NCBI RefSeq assembly: GCF_009002475.1
Contig: NZ_AP019860.1
Span: 8,243,547-8,307,546, forward strand
Length of the DNA stretch: 64,000 nt
From: Candidatus Uabimicrobium amorphum
GTDB taxonomy: Bacteria > Planctomycetota > Uabimicrobiia > Uabimicrobiales > Uabimicrobiaceae
Reading direction: 5' to 3'
Shown here: piece after piece, positions 9,556 through 17,818 of the stretch
How the letters are laid out: every line of letters starts with the position of its first letter
Numbering within the stretch: position 1 is the stretch's first letter
Translations under genes and position numbers: made by a program
The notes under the pieces: model-generated
Seen by the model: the letters and a program-made list of their open reading frames with translations, nothing else
Databases searched by the model: none
What the model was told of the DNA's origin: nothing

Positions 9556-11844
9556 ATGTTTAATATAAAAAGTCACAAAGAATTTTTGTTTTTTTTGACG
9601 ACGACGACGTTGGTCATTTTATTGTCAATAAATTTTGTCCAACGCGCAGAAAAACGGCACGAGAATCATGTTTCTCATTTAGAAGAAGACTATGAAGAAG
9701 GTGATGAAAAAGATTCCAAACCAACGGATTGGTTTATCAAACAACGCATGGGAACAAATCGCGACCAGTTTAATTTCGCCGCTTTTCGCAAGGCAAAAGA
9801 TCAGGCAAATCAACTCGTAAAATCGGCTTCTTCGCGAGCCACCTGGGAATTTGTCGGCCCCACAAATATTGGTGGACGTATTTGCGATGTGGAAATGGAT
9901 CCAACAAATGCCAATGTCGCTTATTTTGCAGCCGCTTCTGGTGGAATATTTAAAACCACCGACCAAGGGCAAAATTGGTTCCCCATCTTCGACAATGAGA
10001 TGACCCTAAATACCGGAGATATTTGTCTCGCTCCATCGGACTCTAATATTATCTACGTGGGAACAGGTGAAGTAAATCCTGGTGGAGGCTCCATCACCTA
10101 TCCTGGATTGGGTGTCTTTAAATCAACAGATGCAGGTAAAACGTGGACACATACAGGGCTTGACAAGACACAGTGTATTGGTCGTGTGAAAGTACACCCC
10201 ACAAATCCCGACATCGTTTACGTCGCAGCAACAGGCGCTCTATACGGCGAAAGCGAAGACCGTGGTGTATATCGCAGTAAAGACGGCGGAAAAAATTGGG
10301 AAAGAGTGCTCTTTGTTTCCCCCAAAACAGGTTGCGTAGATCTAGCGATGAATCCCAAAAACCCCAATGTATTGTATGCGGCCATGTGGGAAAGAATACG
10401 TAAACCCGGTTATCAAAAATACGGCGGACCGCAGTCGGCAATCTACCGTTCTCAAGACGGCGGAGAAACATGGCAAAAGTTAGAAAATGGCCTACCAAAA
10501 AGTAATGACAACACCGGGCGTATTGGTATTGATATCTGTCAATCGCAACCCGATGTTCTCTACGCTTGCTTTGCAACGACAAGCGGTGATCATTTAGGTG
10601 TTTTCAAAACCACAAACGCCGGAGATTCTTGGAAGCAAACCAATGATGGAACTTTATACGGTGGCGTTGGTACATACGCATGGTGGTTTTCTAACATACG
10701 CGTGGACCCCAACAATCCACAAGTAGTATTTTTCCTAGGATTTAATTTTTATCGCACACAAAATGGTGGAAATAGTTGGCAAAATGTCGGATACGATATG
10801 CATGTGGACCACCACGCACTCTATATACACCCACTTGACTCCAATGTATGTCTTGCCGGAAATGACGGTGGTGTTTATCTTTCAACAAACGGTGGTTCGC
10901 GGTGGAAAAAATCACAAAATCTACCCATCACTCAGTTTTATTCTCTAGCAGTTGATCCCAAAGACGCCAATAGAATTTTGGCGGGAGCCCAAGACAATGG
11001 CGTTAACTTTATTGCCACAGGTAGCAAAAGTGGTTGGAAGGGTGTCATTGGTGGAGATGGCCTAGATGTCGCTTTTGATCCTACAAATTCAAGCTATGCA
11101 TATGGTGAGTCACAATATGGCGCTTTCCGCGCATCAAGCAATGGTGGTCGTAGTTTTGGTTGGGGTGGATCGGGAATATCTGGAAACAAAGGATGGAAGT
11201 GTCCAATCGCCGTAGACCCTACCAACGGTCATGTATATTTTGGAAGTGATCGCATATATCGCTCGACAAGTCATGGTAGTTACTTTTCTTCCATAAGCCC
11301 TAAATTGACAAATGGCGACGAACGCGACCCGTTTGGCACAGTAACGAGCATTGCCGTATCTGCGAGTGACAACGATTACATCTATGCCGGAACAGATGAT
11401 GGAAATATATGGATTTCGAAAGACCATGGAAAAAATTGGAAGAGCATCGCGAAAAATTTACCAAAAGAATGGGTAACAAGCGTTGCCGTACACCCCACAA
11501 ATGCGGAAATTGCTTACGCGACCATATCAGGCTACAGATGGGATAAGCATTTATCTCACGTGTTTAAAACTACGAATGCTGGAGAAAGCTGGGAAGCTAT
11601 TTCCACAAATCTTCCAGAAGCTCCCGTCAATGGTATCGTCGTTAGTCCAGATGCAAAAACCCTTTACGTAGCAAGCGATGTAGGCGTTTTCATGAGCAAA
11701 GACCAGGGTCAGAATTGGCAAGTTGTTGGCAAAGGACTACCCAATATTGTCATTCATGAGCTGGATTATCATCAGGCAACCAACACTTTATTTGCCGCCA
11801 CTTTTGGGCGTGGTATTTATAAAATAGACGTTTCATCGAATTAG
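9556..11844 (+). CDS. Secreted Asp-box (BNR/sortilin-type) beta-propeller protein
   Basis: A large exported propeller protein (762 aa). An N-terminal hydrophobic segment (residues 12-29) after a short basic start acts as signal peptide or anchor. From about residue 95 onward there are some eleven Asp-box motifs of the form S/T-x-D/N-x-G-x-x-W, for example TTDQGQNW, STDAGKTW, SKDGGKNW, TQNGGNSW and SKDQGQNW. They are interleaved with VAVHPTNAEIAY-like strands. This is the signature of the sortilin/VPS10-like and BNR-repeat glycosidase-like group, usually two stacked propellers. No sialidase or glycosidase catalytic set is obvious, so a binding or structural role outside the cytoplasm is as likely as hydrolysis. 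A GAGAGG Shine-Dalgarno supports the start. Confidence 0.85.
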   Translation: MFNIKSHKEFLFFLTTTTLVILLSINFVQRAEKRHENHVSHLEEDYEEGDEKDSKPTDWFIKQRMGTNRDQFNFAAFRKAKDQANQLVKSASSRATWEFVGPTNIGGRICDVEMDPTNANVAYFAAASGGIFKTTDQGQNWFPIFDNEMTLNTGDICLAPSDSNIIYVGTGEVNPGGGSITYPGLGVFKSTDAGKTWTHTGLDKTQCIGRVKVHPTNPDIVYVAATGALYGESEDRGVYRSKDGGKNWERVLFVSPKTGCVDLAMNPKNPNVLYAAMWERIRKPGYQKYGGPQSAIYRSQDGGETWQKLENGLPKSNDNTGRIGIDICQSQPDVLYACFATTSGDHLGVFKTTNAGDSWKQTNDGTLYGGVGTYAWWFSNIRVDPNNPQVVFFLGFNFYRTQNGGNSWQNVGYDMHVDHHALYIHPLDSNVCLAGNDGGVYLSTNGGSRWKKSQNLPITQFYSLAVDPKDANRILAGAQDNGVNFIATGSKSGWKGVIGGDGLDVAFDPTNSSYAYGESQYGAFRASSNGGRSFGWGGSGISGNKGWKCPIAVDPTNGHVYFGSDRIYRSTSHGSYFSSISPKLTNGDERDPFGTVTSIAVSASDNDYIYAGTDDGNIWISKDHGKNWKSIAKNLPKEWVTSVAVHPTNAEIAYATISGYRWDKHLSHVFKTTNAGESWEAISTNLPEAPVNGIVVSPDAKTLYVASDVGVFMSKDQGQNWQVVGKGLPNIVIHELDYHQATNTLFAATFGRGIYKIDVSSN

Positions 11845-11873
11845 ATTTGGTATGGATTCGTCTTCATATTGAT

Positions 11874-12363
11874 GCCCTCACCATCGAATTTAAGGTTTTA
11901 GCTTTGCTAAAAGCAACGTAGGAAAAGAGTATCGTTTGCCGAATTGGTGCCCTCACCATCGAATTTAAGGTTTTAGCTTTGCTAAAAGCAACGTAGGAAA
12001 AGAGTATCGTTTGCCGAATTGGTGCCCTCACCATCGAATTTAAGGTTTTAGCTTTGCTAAAAGCAACGTAGGAAAAGAGTATCGTTTGCCGAATTGGTGC
12101 CCTCACCATCGAATTTAAGGTTTTAGCTTTGCTAAAAGCAACGTAGGAAAAGAGTATCGTTTGCCGAATTGGTGCCCTCACCATCGAATTTAAGGCTTTT
12201 AGCTTTGCTAAAAGCAACGTAGGAAAAGAGTATCGTTTGCCGAATTGGTGCCCTCACCATCGAATTTAAGGTTTTAGCTTTGCTAAAAGCAACGTAGGAA
12301 AAGAGTATCGTTTGCCGAATTGGTGCCCTCACCATCGAATTTAAGGTTTTAGCTTTGCTAAAA
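11874..12363. repeat. 75-bp tandem repeat array, 6.5 copies
   Basis: Units begin at 11874, 11949, 12024, 12099, 12174, 12250 and 12325; the last is cut after about 39 bases. Copies are almost identical; the fifth has one extra C, giving 76 bp. Each unit contains a perfect hairpin TTTTAGC-TTT-GCTAAAA. There are no unique spacers, so this is not CRISPR. Because 75 is divisible by three, the minus strand shows long open frames with a 25-residue period. I treat these as artefacts. Confidence 0.95.
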
Positions 12364-12369
12364 CCCTTA

Positions 12370-12615
12370 ATTCTCATGCCTCTCCCACAGGGAGAGGCGT
12401 AACACGTCTAAATTTGTTTCCATTTGTTTTCTTTAGTGCTATCACAGTTCAGCATCAATCAAAAGACTTTGTTACATCACACCTTTGACCCGCAACTCAA
12501 GCGAATTTTGTTTTTTACAAAAGAGAAGCATTACACCTCTCCCTGTGGGAGAGGTATGAGAATAGCAGCTTACAGCGCAGCTGTAACTGCTAATTCGATG
12601 GTGAGGGCACCAATC
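12370..12615. repeat. Inverted-repeat unit next to the tandem array
   Basis: Two 33-base arms (12370-12402 and 12531-12563) are reverse complements with two mismatches. Each arm itself contains a CCTCTCCC/GGGAGAGG hairpin. The spacer of about 128 bases holds no gene. Further out, 12593-12615 is the reverse complement of the start of the 75-bp unit, and 12566-12592 is another imperfect hairpin. The array plus this unit resembles a non-coding interspersed (REP/MITE-like) element that has expanded on one side. Confidence 0.8.
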
Positions 12616-12670
12616 CGGAAACGAATCTCTCTACCACAGCACCAATCCGGAAAACAAACCCCCTCCAACT

Positions 12671-14011
12671 CTACTTAAAATCCGCAACATACTCCTCAAT
12701 ACTGTGATTGTGCAGAATCACGTGAAAAAGCTCACCTAACTCATAACCAATAATTTCATTGCGGTTGTACTTAGAAACTAACTTGTTGTTTTGCAAATAC
12801 GACAGACGACTTTCCCATGGTACTTGTAACAAGGTCTCATAAATAGCGAGATTCTCTTTGAGAAGGCTTAAACGTTGTGCGCGGGTGTGCCACTTTTTCT
12901 TTTGCCCTTTAAAAAAAGCTTTTTGTGCTTTTTTTTGCGCTTGAGCAATGGCAGAATCCACTTTATTGATTTTCACCCACAATGATGTCGCATCACGACG
13001 CATTTTTTTGTACATTTTTTGTGGAAGTTCTTCAGCAAATTTGCGCAAGCGTTCATACTTTTCATGTTGTTCTTTATCATCTAACTGAGGATTGGGATAG
13101 GTGTACACTTGTCCAATATGTTTTCCTACCTTAGGTACCAAGTCTTGCATGTGCATGTGGTTTTTTACCGTACGCATATGAGGTACTCCCCAAAATTTGC
13201 GAAATACTTCGTCCATACCAGGTGCTGCGAACGTTTCTGTTGGTACCTGATACGTCGCCCCCACAACTTGTGCATATCCCCCGCCGAGTGAATGACCTGT
13301 AACGTACCACTTGAAACGCTGTGAACGATGGGAGTCGGAGACTTTCTTGCGCGTTTCGAGAAAAAAATCTTTGGCACGCTGTAAATTGTTTTTTAAATGA
13401 TCCAGTGGCTTTACTCTACGGCGGTTACGTGTAAAAGCTGTCAGCAAACGCGTTAATTGTCGTTGCCTTTTTGCTTTTTTTTCTTCGCTGTACTCATCCC
13501 AAAGCTTTTTTTCCGTCTGTAATTCCCGCGCGTAAAACGGGTCCATTTCCTTGATCATATCGACAATTTGTGGCGGTTGAATTTTTTTCTCTAGCTGTGA
13601 GGAAATAATTGTATTCAACTCAATTATGTGTGACAATGTTTTTAGTTTGGCGACCGTAAGCATTTCATTCAAAATATTAGAAATGATATCCTGCGCTGAC
13701 TCATTTTCGTTATTAAACACCGTGATATTGGCAATGGCAATATCCGCAACAATGTCTTTGGTATTGCTAGTACCGCGGTAGGCAACGATGACTTCGTGAC
13801 GTTGGGGATGAAGATAAGCAACCGCTCCAAAGCCCGTTTTATCATCATACAATTTGTTTACTAAGACAAAACCCTTTAATACCCCAAATACAATGCGCGA
13901 AGTAATTTTCTTTGGTGAGTACGATAAATTTGACAGTTCTGCCAATCTGGTAGTGGTTTGCGAAGCACTCACACTGCAAAGAACAAACAGTACCAAAACT
14001 ATTTTTTTCAT
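12671..14011 (-). CDS. Secreted class 3 lipase-like alpha/beta hydrolase
   Basis: Predicted exported lipase/esterase (446 aa). The start is the ATG at 14011, with AAAGAGGTG upstream; a GTG three codons earlier lies inside that Shine-Dalgarno. A signal peptide covers about residues 1-17. Class 3 lipase marks are VIVAYRGTSNTKD near 75-87 (oxyanion region), nucleophile Ser241 in TGHSLGGG, Asp in MQDLVPKVG and a C-terminal His in ILHNHSIEEY. All three triad members are present. Between the RGT motif and the nucleophile there is a long insertion, and 340-400 is Lys/Ala-rich and probably helical. The substrate is unknown. It is divergent from the aldo/keto reductase with only 27 bases between the two start codons. 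Confidence 0.85.
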   Translation of the reverse strand: MKKIVLVLFVLCSVSASQTTTRLAELSNLSYSPKKITSRIVFGVLKGFVLVNKLYDDKTGFGAVAYLHPQRHEVIVAYRGTSNTKDIVADIAIANITVFNNENESAQDIISNILNEMLTVAKLKTLSHIIELNTIISSQLEKKIQPPQIVDMIKEMDPFYARELQTEKKLWDEYSEEKKAKRQRQLTRLLTAFTRNRRRVKPLDHLKNNLQRAKDFFLETRKKVSDSHRSQRFKWYVTGHSLGGGYAQVVGATYQVPTETFAAPGMDEVFRKFWGVPHMRTVKNHMHMQDLVPKVGKHIGQVYTYPNPQLDDKEQHEKYERLRKFAEELPQKMYKKMRRDATSLWVKINKVDSAIAQAQKKAQKAFFKGQKKKWHTRAQRLSLLKENLAIYETLLQVPWESRLSYLQNNKLVSKYNRNEIIGYELGELFHVILHNHSIEEYVADFK

Positions 14012-14038
14012 AAGATTCACCTCTTTGAAAGGATTATC

Positions 14039-14857
14039 ATGGATACCTATACAAAAGCGAAGTTAAACAACGGTCAATGTATACCTTATCTTGGCTTAGG
14101 CGTATATCAATCTCCTCCAGGAGAGCAAACACAAAATGCCATTATTCATGCCCTCAACAGTGGTTATCGTCATATCGACACCGCTAAACTTTACGACAAC
14201 GAAAAAGACGTAGGTATTGCCATTCGTAAAAGTGGTATTCCTCGGGAAGAGATTTTCATTACCACAAAATTGTGGAACGATGACCACGGCTATGATCAGG
14301 CACTACAAGCTTGTAAAAAAAGTACCGAAAGTTTAGGTACGTATATCGACTTGTATTTAATTCACTTCCCTGTGGAGAAGGTACGTGGCGACTCGTGGCG
14401 CGCTTTAGAAAAACTGTATGAAGATGGCTTATGTAAATCTATCGGTGTTAGTAATTATACAGTGCGGCATCTACGTGAGCTTTTAGACCAAGCAAATGTA
14501 ACTCCTACGGCCAATCAAGTAGAATTCAGTCCATATTTATTTCAAAAAGAACTGTGGGATTTTTGTCGTGAAAATAACATTCAATTACAAGCTTACAGTC
14601 CTCTCACCCGTGGGCAAAAATTGCAAGATCCTAAACTAATGGCCATTGCTGAAAAATACAACAAAAGCACCGCACAAATACTTATCAAATGGTGTTTACA
14701 GCATGAAATTGTCGTACTTCCCAAGTCTATCAATCATAGCCGCATACAACAAAATGCGCAAGTATTTGATTTTGAAATTAACCAAGAAGATATGGCTCAG
14801 CTGGACAACTTCAATGAAAATTTTCGCACATGTTGGGATCCAACAGGTACACCATAA
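14039..14857 (+). CDS. Aldo/keto reductase
   Basis: NAD(P)H-dependent reductase of the AKR superfamily (272 aa), reducing aldehydes or ketones in the cytoplasm. The full catalytic tetrad is visible: Asp47 and Tyr52 (RHIDTAKLYDNE), Lys77 (TTKLW) and His109 (YLIHFP). IGVSNYTVRHL, NQVEFSPY and the cofactor segment LPKSINHSRI follow in the usual order. Length and motifs match 2,5-diketo-gluconate reductase-like AKR5-type members. The start at 14039 has AAAGGA at good distance. Physiological substrate unknown. Confidence 0.92.
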   Translation: MDTYTKAKLNNGQCIPYLGLGVYQSPPGEQTQNAIIHALNSGYRHIDTAKLYDNEKDVGIAIRKSGIPREEIFITTKLWNDDHGYDQALQACKKSTESLGTYIDLYLIHFPVEKVRGDSWRALEKLYEDGLCKSIGVSNYTVRHLRELLDQANVTPTANQVEFSPYLFQKELWDFCRENNIQLQAYSPLTRGQKLQDPKLMAIAEKYNKSTAQILIKWCLQHEIVVLPKSINHSRIQQNAQVFDFEINQEDMAQLDNFNENFRTCWDPTGTP

Positions 14858-14873
14858 AACTTTTAATTATTTG

Positions 14874-14902
14874 TTGTACACAGAATACAATATCGGTAAA
14901 AT
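14874..14902 (+). promoter_or_regulatory. Candidate sigma70-type promoter for the hemolysin III operon
   Basis: TTGTAC (14874-14879), 17-bp spacer, TAAAAT (14897-14902). A start near 14909 would leave a leader of about 48 bases. Confidence 0.55.
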
Positions 14903-14956
14903 AGCTGTCCACAAAAATAGCTACGTATAACTTAAGTACAGAATAATGAGGGTATT

Positions 14957-15589
14957 ATGACACAGCGCGACGGCAATCTACAAACAAAACATGAAGAAAT
15001 TGCGAATAGTTTGACACATGGAATTGGCTTAATTCTAGCCATTATCGCTTTCATTGTCTTTAGCAACTGGCAAGGTAACGAAAGCGAAATTCTTAGCCTA
15101 ATTGTATATGGAAGCACTTTATTTTTATTATATACGGCGTCTACACTATATCATTCCGTAAAAACTCCCAAACTCAAAAAAGTATTTCAAATTTTAGACC
15201 ACTCAGCGATTTACCTCTTCATAGCAGGCTGCTACACACCTGTCATGTTTAAAATAGGTAACCACGATGCGATGGTAGTTCTCACAATCGTGTGGTCGAT
15301 GGCCCTTTTGGGTGTGTACATGAAAACTTTCCACCTCGAAAAAACCAAAACATTTAGTTTAGTTTTATACCTATTGATGGGATGGTTGGCAGTGGTAATG
15401 ATTAAGTCCATTATGATTGTATTACCAATCGGTGCCCTAATATGGTTGTTTGCCGGAGGACTTGCTTACACACTGGGTGTATTTTTCTATGTAAAAGACG
15501 GTATATTATGGTTTCATACCGTTTGGCATCTATTCGTTTTAGCGGGTAGTTGGTGCCACTTTCACATGATTATCTTTTACACGGTATAA
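14957..15589 (+). CDS. Hemolysin III / PAQR-family membrane protein
   Basis: Seven-helix membrane protein of the hemolysin III (YqfA/TrhA, PAQR-related) family, 210 aa. Family marks in order: E..NSLTHGIG near residue 15, STLYHS near 62, LDHSAIYLFIAGCYTP near 77-92, and C-terminal WHLFVLAGSWCHFHM, giving the conserved Ser and His residues thought to bind a metal. Members are linked to membrane energetics or lipid homeostasis rather than haemolysis. GAGGG precedes the ATG. DUF952 follows two bases later. Confidence 0.9.
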   Translation: MTQRDGNLQTKHEEIANSLTHGIGLILAIIAFIVFSNWQGNESEILSLIVYGSTLFLLYTASTLYHSVKTPKLKKVFQILDHSAIYLFIAGCYTPVMFKIGNHDAMVVLTIVWSMALLGVYMKTFHLEKTKTFSLVLYLLMGWLAVVMIKSIMIVLPIGALIWLFAGGLAYTLGVFFYVKDGILWFHTVWHLFVLAGSWCHFHMIIFYTV

Positions 15590-15591
15590 CG

Positions 15592-15930
15592 ATGTCTGAG
15601 TTTTTATATCATATTACGTCCCGCGAAGAATGGTCACAAGCGCAAAGTGAGTATTTACCTGTAAACTTTGCGAAGGAAGGCTTCATTCATTGCTCATATC
15701 ACCAACAAATTGTGGGTTCTGCCAACAAGTTTTTTCATGGACAGCGCAACCTTGTTCTCTTAAAAATCATTCCACAAAAAATTACCAGCAACATCGTAGA
15801 CGAAAATCTCGAAGGGGGAAAGGTAATGTTCCCACATATATATGGACCTCTACCGGTAGACGCCGTCACACAAGTGATTGATTTTCCATGCGAACAAGAT
15901 GGGAGTTTTTGCCTTCCTCAAATAGGGTGA
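15592..15930 (+). CDS. DUF952 family protein
   Basis: Small cytoplasmic protein (112 aa) matching DUF952: starts with FLYHITSREEW, then EGFIHCSYHQQI, a central LVLLKIIP strand, and near the end FPHIYGPLPVDAV. Function is not established; the fold is related to ADP-ribosyltransferase/RNA 2'-phosphotransferase-like barrels in some descriptions, which I could not test. The start at 15592 is two bases after the hemolysin III stop, implying translational coupling. A GTG further upstream in frame would lie inside that gene. Confidence 0.85.
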   Translation: MSEFLYHITSREEWSQAQSEYLPVNFAKEGFIHCSYHQQIVGSANKFFHGQRNLVLLKIIPQKITSNIVDENLEGGKVMFPHIYGPLPVDAVTQVIDFPCEQDGSFCLPQIG

Positions 15931-15937
15931 GTAACAC

Positions 15938-16810
15938 ATGGGAAAACGACTTGTCGATGACAATGGTAATCTTTTAATACGTCGCGTTGGTAGAGAGTGG
16001 AACCCCATGGGGGATTTATACCACTTTTTGATTTCTTCCTCGTGGTGGATTATGATTTCGCTAATCAGCCTATCTTATTTACTTCTAAATGCTATTCTCG
16101 CCATACTATTTTTATTGGGTGGTAACTGTATTTCGGGTGCGCGACCTGGTAATTTTCAAGATGTTTTCTTTTTCAGCGTGCAAACCATGTCGACAATTGG
16201 CTATGGTGGTATGAGTCCGCAAACATTTTACGCTCATATTATTGTCACCGTAGCCTCTATCGCAGGCTTGCTCTCCCTCGCAATTGCCACAGGACTTATA
16301 TTTGCTAAGTTTTCTCGCCCAACAGCACGTATTGTCTTTAGCGAAAAAGCGGTCATTCGTAATTATAACGGTACACCACACTTAATGTTCCGCCTCGCAA
16401 ATATTCGCACCAATTACCTCATCGAAATAAAAATACGCGTGATGTTTATCTACACAGAAACAACAGCTGAGGGTGATCAAATGCGACGTTTTATGGATAT
16501 TCCACTAGTAAGATCGGGAACTCCCATTTTTTCACTCACATGGATGGTTTTTCACGAAATAGATGAAAAAAGTCCGTTTTTCAACAATTGTAACACACCA
16601 GACACAGACCTTATTGTACTCTTACAGGGTGTTGACAGCGAACATTCCCAAACAGTGTACGCCCGACATATATATCATTGCGAAGATATACAGGTAAATC
16701 ATCGCTTTATCGATGTTTTTGTCGATGATGATAATGGTGAAAGAGTGTTGTGTTACGATAACTTACACCGTACGGTTCCTTGTGGTGACGAACGAAATTG
16801 TCAAACATAA
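15938..16810 (+). CDS. Inward-rectifier (Kir-type) potassium channel
   Basis: Prokaryotic Kir-like K+ channel (290 aa), acting in the inner membrane as a tetramer. Outer helix about 33-60, pore helix 74-85, selectivity filter TIGYG at 86-90, inner helix about 100-124. The cytoplasmic immunoglobulin-like Kir domain follows from about 130, with RPTARIVFSEKAVI and RLANIR matching the KirBac pattern. LTWMVFHEIDEKSPF near 190-206 is also typical of Kir C-domains. It is the third gene of the hemolysin III/DUF952 group, 7 bases after DUF952, which suggests a shared role in membrane potential or ion balance. Confidence 0.93.
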   Translation: MGKRLVDDNGNLLIRRVGREWNPMGDLYHFLISSSWWIMISLISLSYLLLNAILAILFLLGGNCISGARPGNFQDVFFFSVQTMSTIGYGGMSPQTFYAHIIVTVASIAGLLSLAIATGLIFAKFSRPTARIVFSEKAVIRNYNGTPHLMFRLANIRTNYLIEIKIRVMFIYTETTAEGDQMRRFMDIPLVRSGTPIFSLTWMVFHEIDEKSPFFNNCNTPDTDLIVLLQGVDSEHSQTVYARHIYHCEDIQVNHRFIDVFVDDDNGERVLCYDNLHRTVPCGDERNCQT

Positions 16811-16832
16811 TTTTACAACAAAGGGTTTAACT

Positions 16833-17759
16833 ATGAAAAAGATATGCATTTTTCTCGTTTTCAGTCTAATTCTCGCTTGTGATTCTCCACAACAGAGCAA
16901 CGAAAAAAAAATACCTATTGACGTTTACACCACCTTTTATCCGACAGCTTACTTTGCCAAAAGAATCGCCGGACAATATGCCAACGTTGTATGTCCCGTT
17001 CCACAAGACGAAGATGCTATTTTTTGGAAAGCGTACAAACACCCAGAAATTATTCAAAAATACCAACAAGCAGACTTGATTATCTTAAATGGGGCGAAAT
17101 TTGCCAAATGGGTAAGAAAAGTTTCTCTTCCCCAAAACAAAGTGGTCAACACATCTAAACCTTTTTCCAAAAACTTTATTACCATCGAAAATGCGACAAC
17201 TCATAGTCACGGCGATGGCAAAGTGCACACCCATAAAGGATTAGATGGCCATACCTGGGTAGATCCCCACAACGCAAAAGTACAAGCCCACGAAATCACA
17301 AAAGCTCTATGCAAAATATTGCCGCAACATAAAGAGCAAATGCAAAAAAACTTCACTGCTTTACAAAAAGATCTCGACGCACTCATTGCCACGCTAGAAC
17401 AATATCAAAAAACGGCAAATAATAATGAGCCACTTCTCGCCTCTCACCCTGCGTACAACTATATTGCCAGAACATTTTCCTGGAATATCAAAAACCTAGA
17501 TCTTGATCCACAAACAATGCCAACACCAAAACAGTTTGCTGCGATCCAAGCTTTACAGAAAAAGCATCCCGCAAAGTTTATTCTCTGGGAAGAATATCCC
17601 ACAGATGAAATTGCCAAAGCATTCAAAGACAAGTTAAATTTAACGAGTATTGAATTTTCTCCTTGCGAGTTACTGGGAGAAGAACAGCAAAAACAAGGCG
17701 AAGATTATTTGAGTGTGATGCGCAAAAACGTAGCAAATTTACAAGCAATTTGGAAATAA
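16833..17759 (+). CDS. Metal ABC-transporter solute-binding lipoprotein (ZnuA-like, divergent)
   Basis: Predicted lipoprotein (308 aa): signal peptide with lipobox LILAC, Cys16. It belongs to the cluster A-I metal-binding proteins (ZnuA/TroA). A His-rich loop (THSHGDGKVHTH) precedes HTWVDPHNAK, which supplies one ligand His. SHPAYNYIARTF supplies another, and a late acidic ligand is plausible in LWEEYP. Unusually, the PHxYEP segment that normally holds the first His is replaced by QDEDAIFWKAYKHPE, so the metal site may be altered. No permease or ATPase gene is adjacent. The start is supported by AAAGGG and the signal peptide; the upstream in-frame extension overlaps the channel gene and is rejected. 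Confidence 0.85.
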   Translation: MKKICIFLVFSLILACDSPQQSNEKKIPIDVYTTFYPTAYFAKRIAGQYANVVCPVPQDEDAIFWKAYKHPEIIQKYQQADLIILNGAKFAKWVRKVSLPQNKVVNTSKPFSKNFITIENATTHSHGDGKVHTHKGLDGHTWVDPHNAKVQAHEITKALCKILPQHKEQMQKNFTALQKDLDALIATLEQYQKTANNNEPLLASHPAYNYIARTFSWNIKNLDLDPQTMPTPKQFAAIQALQKKHPAKFILWEEYPTDEIAKAFKDKLNLTSIEFSPCELLGEEQQKQGEDYLSVMRKNVANLQAIWK

Positions 17760-17818
17760 TCGCGGTTTACTCAAAATAATATGACGAGTTCAAAATTTAC
17801 ATCGGGCGGAAAACAAGT

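Noticed and set aside
10118..10582. 154-codon open frame on the minus strand
   Set aside because: Lies wholly inside the Asp-box propeller gene, composition (many Arg, Phe, His) is that of an antisense shadow, and it has no start context.
11874..12363. CRISPR-like direct repeats
   Set aside because: The copies are contiguous without unique spacers, the unit is too long, and no cas gene is present.
11864..12377. Long minus-strand open frames encoding a 25-residue repeat (SMVRAPIRQTILFSYVAFSKAKTLN-type units)
   Set aside because: They exist only because the DNA repeat is 75 bp, a multiple of three; no start signal, and the repeat is palindromic non-coding sequence.
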